From positions 372,001-436,000 of the forward strand of contig JAXLSZ010000004.1 of NCBI GenBank assembly GCA_046330315.1: a stretch of 64,000 bases of DNA. Reading direction: 5' to 3'. Below, in pieces: positions 61,096 to 64,000 of this stretch (its first letter is position 1; each line of letters starts with the position of its first letter). The position numbers and the translations under genes are program-made. The DNA is from JAXLSZ01 sp046330315. GTDB taxonomy: Bacteria; Actinomycetota; Thermoleophilia; Solirubrobacterales; 70-9. The notes under the pieces are model-generated. The model was not told where the DNA came from and did no database searches. It saw only the letters and a list, made by a program, of their open reading frames with translations.

Positions 61096-61845
61096 GTGAA
61101 CGGCGGACGGGGCATGCTGCCTGTGGCGATCCTCTGCGGGGGGAGGGGCACGCGCCTGCGCGAGCGCACCGAGACGGTGCCGAAGGCGCTGGTCGAGATC
61201 GGCGGCCTGCCGATCCTCTGGCACGTGGTCCGGATCTACGCGAGCCAGGGGTTCGGCCGCTTCCTGCTGCTGACCGGGTACCTCGGGGAGAAGATCGAGG
61301 GGTGCGTGGCCGCCACCCGGTGGGGCGCGGGACTCGAGGTCACCTGCCTGCCGACCGGATCCGACACGCCGACCGGGGGCCGCGTGCTGGCCGCCGCCGA
61401 GCGCCTCGACGGGGAGCCCTTCTGCGCGACCTATTGCGACGGGGTCGCGGACCTCGACCCCGGGGCGCTGCTCGCCTTCCACCGCGCGCAGGGGACGGTG
61501 GCGACGGTGACCGTGGTGCGGCCCGACCTGCAGTGGGGAGTGGCCCACCTCGACGGCGACGACCGGGTCTCGGGCTTCTCCGAGAAGCCCCGCAGCGAGC
61601 ACTGGATCAACGGGGGGTTCTTCTGCTTCGAGCCGGGGATCACCTCCTACCTGACTCCCGAGAGCGTGCTGGAGCGCAAGCCGCTGGAGCGCCTCGCCGC
61701 GGCCGGGGAGCTCTCGGCCTTCCGCCACGAGGGCTTCTGGGACTGCATGGACACCTACAAGGACGCGGTCCTGCTCAACGACCTCTGGGAGTCCGGGCAG
61801 GCCCCCTGGGCGGTACCGCTTGACCGCGGTCCCGGGGCCGACTAG
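61096..61845 (+). CDS. Sugar-1-phosphate nucleotidyltransferase (glucose-1-phosphate cytidylyltransferase-like)
   Basis: The 249-aa GT-A fold enzyme begins with the nucleotide loop ILCGGRGTRLRERTETVPKALVEIGG, then ILWHVVRIYASQGFGRFLL and YCDGVADLDPGAL (metal Asp). The WINGGFFCFEPGI segment and EGFWDCMDTYKD near the end are typical of glucose-1-phosphate cytidylyltransferase (RfbF), giving CDP-glucose for deoxysugars. The specific nucleotide is inferred. GTG start; it lies 32 bases after the sulfur carrier and may be in the same transcript, though the pathways differ. Confidence 0.85.
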   Translation: MNGGRGMLPVAILCGGRGTRLRERTETVPKALVEIGGLPILWHVVRIYASQGFGRFLLLTGYLGEKIEGCVAATRWGAGLEVTCLPTGSDTPTGGRVLAAAERLDGEPFCATYCDGVADLDPGALLAFHRAQGTVATVTVVRPDLQWGVAHLDGDDRVSGFSEKPRSEHWINGGFFCFEPGITSYLTPESVLERKPLERLAAAGELSAFRHEGFWDCMDTYKDAVLLNDLWESGQAPWAVPLDRGPGAD

Positions 61846-61874
61846 ATTTCGCCGCGGTCCGGGACGGGGGCACG

Positions 61875-63944
61875 ATGGGTGACAGATACCGCAGGAGCGC
61901 AAGGGAGTATCCGGCACGGGGATGCGGCGCGGCCCTGGTCGCCCTCGCGACCTGCGCCCTGGCGCTCGCCGCCGCCGCGCCCGCGGGTGCCGAGCAGGCC
62001 GCCTCGGCCGACTCTTCCGTGGTCAACGGGTTCCTCGACGCCGGCGGGCTGCACACCTGCGCCGTGCTCGAGGGAGGCTCCGTGATCGAGGGAGGCGGGG
62101 TCCGCTGCTGGGGACTCGGGGACGACGGCCGGCTCGGGACCGGCTCCGCCGACGACGTCGGCGACGACGAGTTCCCCAGCGCCTCCTTCACCAACCTCGG
62201 ATCCGCCAAGGTCAGGGCGGTCGCCTCCGGGTTCGCCCACAGCTGCGCCCTCTACGCGGACCACACCGTGCGCTGCTGGGGCCTCGGGCTGGTGGGACGG
62301 CTCGGTTACGGCAACGGCAACAGCCTCGGGGCCGGGCCCGCGGACATGCCGACTCCGGTGGTCGACGTGGGCGGGCCGGCGGTCGCGATCACGGCGGGCG
62401 GCAACCACACCTGCGTGATCCTCACCGACGGCAGCGTTCGGTGCTGGGGCGGCGGCGCCCACGGTCGGCTGGGCAGTGGCGGCACGGCGAACATCGGCGA
62501 CGCCCCCGGGGAGATGCCTCCCCCGCCGGTCCCGCTCGGCGCTCGCGCCGTGGCGATCAGCGCCGGCACCCAGCACACCTGCGCCGTGCTCGAGGACGGG
62601 ACCGTGCGCTGCTGGGGGGCCGGGCTCAACGGCGAGCTCGGCTATGGCAACACGAGCGACGTCGGCGATGCCCCCGGTGAGATGCCGCCGGCCGCGGTCA
62701 ACGTCGGGGGAAGCGCGGTCGCGGTCAGCGCCGGCTTCGGCCACACCTGCGCGCTGCTCTCCGACCGGACCGTCCACTGCTGGGGGGACAACACTCGCGG
62801 CGACCTCGGCTACGGGGACACGAGCGCCCGGGGGGACGATCCCGGCGAGATGCCCACGCCCGCGATCCCTCTCGGGGGCAACGCCCGGGCGGTCAGCGCC
62901 GGCAAGGAGCACACCTGCGCCCAGGTCGGGCTCTCGGTCAAGTGCTGGGGCGGCGGCGGCTCCGGCCAGCTCGGGCTCGCCAGCTCCTCGGACATCGGCG
63001 ACGGGCCCGGGGAGATGCCGCCGGCCGCCGTCGACCTGGGGGAGTTCGAAGCAGACGGGATCACGGCCGGGGACTTCCACACCTGCGCCGTGCTCGGCAG
63101 CGGCAGCGTCCGCTGCTGGGGGCTGGCGACGTTTGGGCGGCTCGGCAACCGCTCGACCTCCCCCAACATCGGGGACACCGAGACCCCGGGCTCGGTGGCG
63201 CCCGTTCCCCTCGGAGGCTCGGTTGTGACCGAGGTCGCCGATGCTTCGCTGCGCCTCGACGGTGGAGCGCCGAAGGCGGTGGTCGGGGATCGGCGCACGA
63301 TCACGGTCGCGGTAGCCTCGCACGGCCCGCGGGACGCCACCGGGGTCTCAGTCAGCCTGGCGCTGCCCGACGGCCTCCGTTATCTCTCCGGTCCCTTTGA
63401 CCCGGCCACCGGAGAGGTTCAGATCGGAACCGCCCAGAGCAGCGGGGAGGAGATCGTTCGCAGGATCGTCGCGCGAGTCACCCTGCCGGGCCCGCTCGCG
63501 ATCGGAGCCGAGATCTCCTCTGCGTCCCGTCTCGACCCGGACTCGACCCCCGGCAACGGGGTCGCGGGAGAGGACGATCAGGCCAGCGCGACGATCGCGG
63601 CCAAGGCCAGGCCCGATGCGCTCGGGCTCGAGGCGACGCCGGGGCGCGACGCCGGCGGCCGGGTGAACTTCACGGCGGCCGGGCGCCTCGCGGTCGCCAG
63701 CGGGGTGGCCGACGTTTGCGGTGGGAAGGTCGCCGTCACCGTCATTGCCGGCGAGCGGAGGGTCGTGTCGAAGCGGGCCGCGCTGAGGCTGAAGCGGGGC
63801 GAGTGCAGCTACAGCGCACAGTTCTCGCTCGCCCGAAGGGGCAGGGTCGCGAGCGCATCCGCGCTCAAGGTGACCGCCGCGTTCGCGGGGAACGACCTCG
63901 CCCTGCCGGTGACGGCGAGGCCGGTCGCGGTCGGCCTGCGCTGA
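61875..63944 (+). CDS. Secreted RCC1-repeat beta-propeller protein with DUF11-like domain
   Basis: The 689-aa exported protein has a signal peptide (about 1-39). Seven RCC1-type repeats follow (about 50-450), each with an HTCA...VRCWG pattern (two Cys per blade), matching a seven-bladed propeller with a disulfide-like Cys pair in each blade. Residues about 475-575 resemble a DUF11/CARDB Ig-like domain (TITVAVASHGPRDATGVSVSLALPDG), and about 115 further residues form a beta-rich end. It is likely a cell-surface or secreted protein interacting with envelope or environmental partners. A TAGATT hexamer (61843) lies upstream. Confidence 0.85.
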   Translation: MGDRYRRSAREYPARGCGAALVALATCALALAAAAPAGAEQAASADSSVVNGFLDAGGLHTCAVLEGGSVIEGGGVRCWGLGDDGRLGTGSADDVGDDEFPSASFTNLGSAKVRAVASGFAHSCALYADHTVRCWGLGLVGRLGYGNGNSLGAGPADMPTPVVDVGGPAVAITAGGNHTCVILTDGSVRCWGGGAHGRLGSGGTANIGDAPGEMPPPPVPLGARAVAISAGTQHTCAVLEDGTVRCWGAGLNGELGYGNTSDVGDAPGEMPPAAVNVGGSAVAVSAGFGHTCALLSDRTVHCWGDNTRGDLGYGDTSARGDDPGEMPTPAIPLGGNARAVSAGKEHTCAQVGLSVKCWGGGGSGQLGLASSSDIGDGPGEMPPAAVDLGEFEADGITAGDFHTCAVLGSGSVRCWGLATFGRLGNRSTSPNIGDTETPGSVAPVPLGGSVVTEVADASLRLDGGAPKAVVGDRRTITVAVASHGPRDATGVSVSLALPDGLRYLSGPFDPATGEVQIGTAQSSGEEIVRRIVARVTLPGPLAIGAEISSASRLDPDSTPGNGVAGEDDQASATIAAKARPDALGLEATPGRDAGGRVNFTAAGRLAVASGVADVCGGKVAVTVIAGERRVVSKRAALRLKRGECSYSAQFSLARRGRVASASALKVTAAFAGNDLALPVTARPVAVGLR

Positions 63945-63946
63945 GT

Positions 63947-63963
63947 CCGGCCGAGCAGGCCGG
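63947..63963 (+). terminator. Short hairpin after the RCC1 gene
   Basis: CCGGCC pairs with GGCCGG around GAGCA just after the stop, followed by a second GC-rich palindrome (about 63972-63991). No T-run; it could be a high-GC terminator. Confidence 0.3.
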
Positions 63964-64000
63964 CTGAGGCCCGCGCGGCGCCGCTGCCGCGCGACCATCC

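Overview
The window is chromosomal DNA of a very GC-rich bacterium, most likely an actinomycete. My best guess is the class Thermoleophilia (Solirubrobacterales-like). This rests on the gene order pdxS-pdxT ... yebC-ruvC-ruvA-ruvB-secDF-recJ-relA, frequent GTG/TTG starts, TANNNT promoters placed directly before start codons, and a Gram-positive-type LexA box. No rRNA or taxonomic marker gene is present, so the class assignment is an inference.

Layout. 1-7.5 kb: the end of mutM, a P1-family peptidase, recO, pyruvate phosphate dikinase, a dGTPase-like gene and dnaG. 7.5-13.2 kb: an HTH-HNH endonuclease gene behind a LexA-box/terminator-like palindrome, tRNA-Asn, an SDR-glycosyltransferase-FUSC operon on the minus strand, and a thioredoxin-fold lipoprotein coupled to an Hpt protein. 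13.2-22.3 kb: an accessory island of visibly lower GC beginning at a CAU-anticodon tRNA. It carries a truncated tyrosine integrase, an IS256-family element, a zinc-ribbon protein, an RmuC-family protein, a small acidic protein, a fused type IIG-like restriction-methylation enzyme, an IS3-family element and an IS21-like end remnant. 22.3-36 kb: mixed metabolic and envelope genes (two FAD amine/amino-acid oxidase-like paralogues, a VOC protein, secreted hydrolases, an acyltransferase, a methyltransferase, a Ser/Thr kinase, a MurR/RpiR regulator). 36-51.6 kb: a housekeeping block for PLP synthesis, an M29 aminopeptidase, YebC, the RuvABC resolvasome, a SecDF fusion, RecJ and Rel. 51.6-58.8 kb: an epimerase, a secreted protein and a tightly overlapping minus-strand operon (HIT, phosphomannomutase, MBL hydrolase, lipid kinase, HIT), then CorA. 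58.8-64 kb: OsmC, a complete SAM-I riboswitch with its terminator controlling a threonine-synthase-family gene plus a ThiS/MoaD-like sulfur carrier, a sugar nucleotidyltransferase and a secreted RCC1 propeller protein.

The most interesting unit is the riboswitch operon at 59.3-61.1 kb. A SAM sensor in front of a threonine-synthase homologue and a C-terminal-GG sulfur carrier fits methionine (homocysteine) synthesis from O-phosphohomoserine with protein-bound sulfur better than threonine synthesis. Other notable signals are the widespread 6-nt spacing between TANNNT hexamers and start codons (leaderless transcription), a family of GTGGGACCTC hairpins between genes, many NTGA stop-start overlaps, and short tandem repeats inside or beside secDF, recJ and the 52.7 kb intergenic region.
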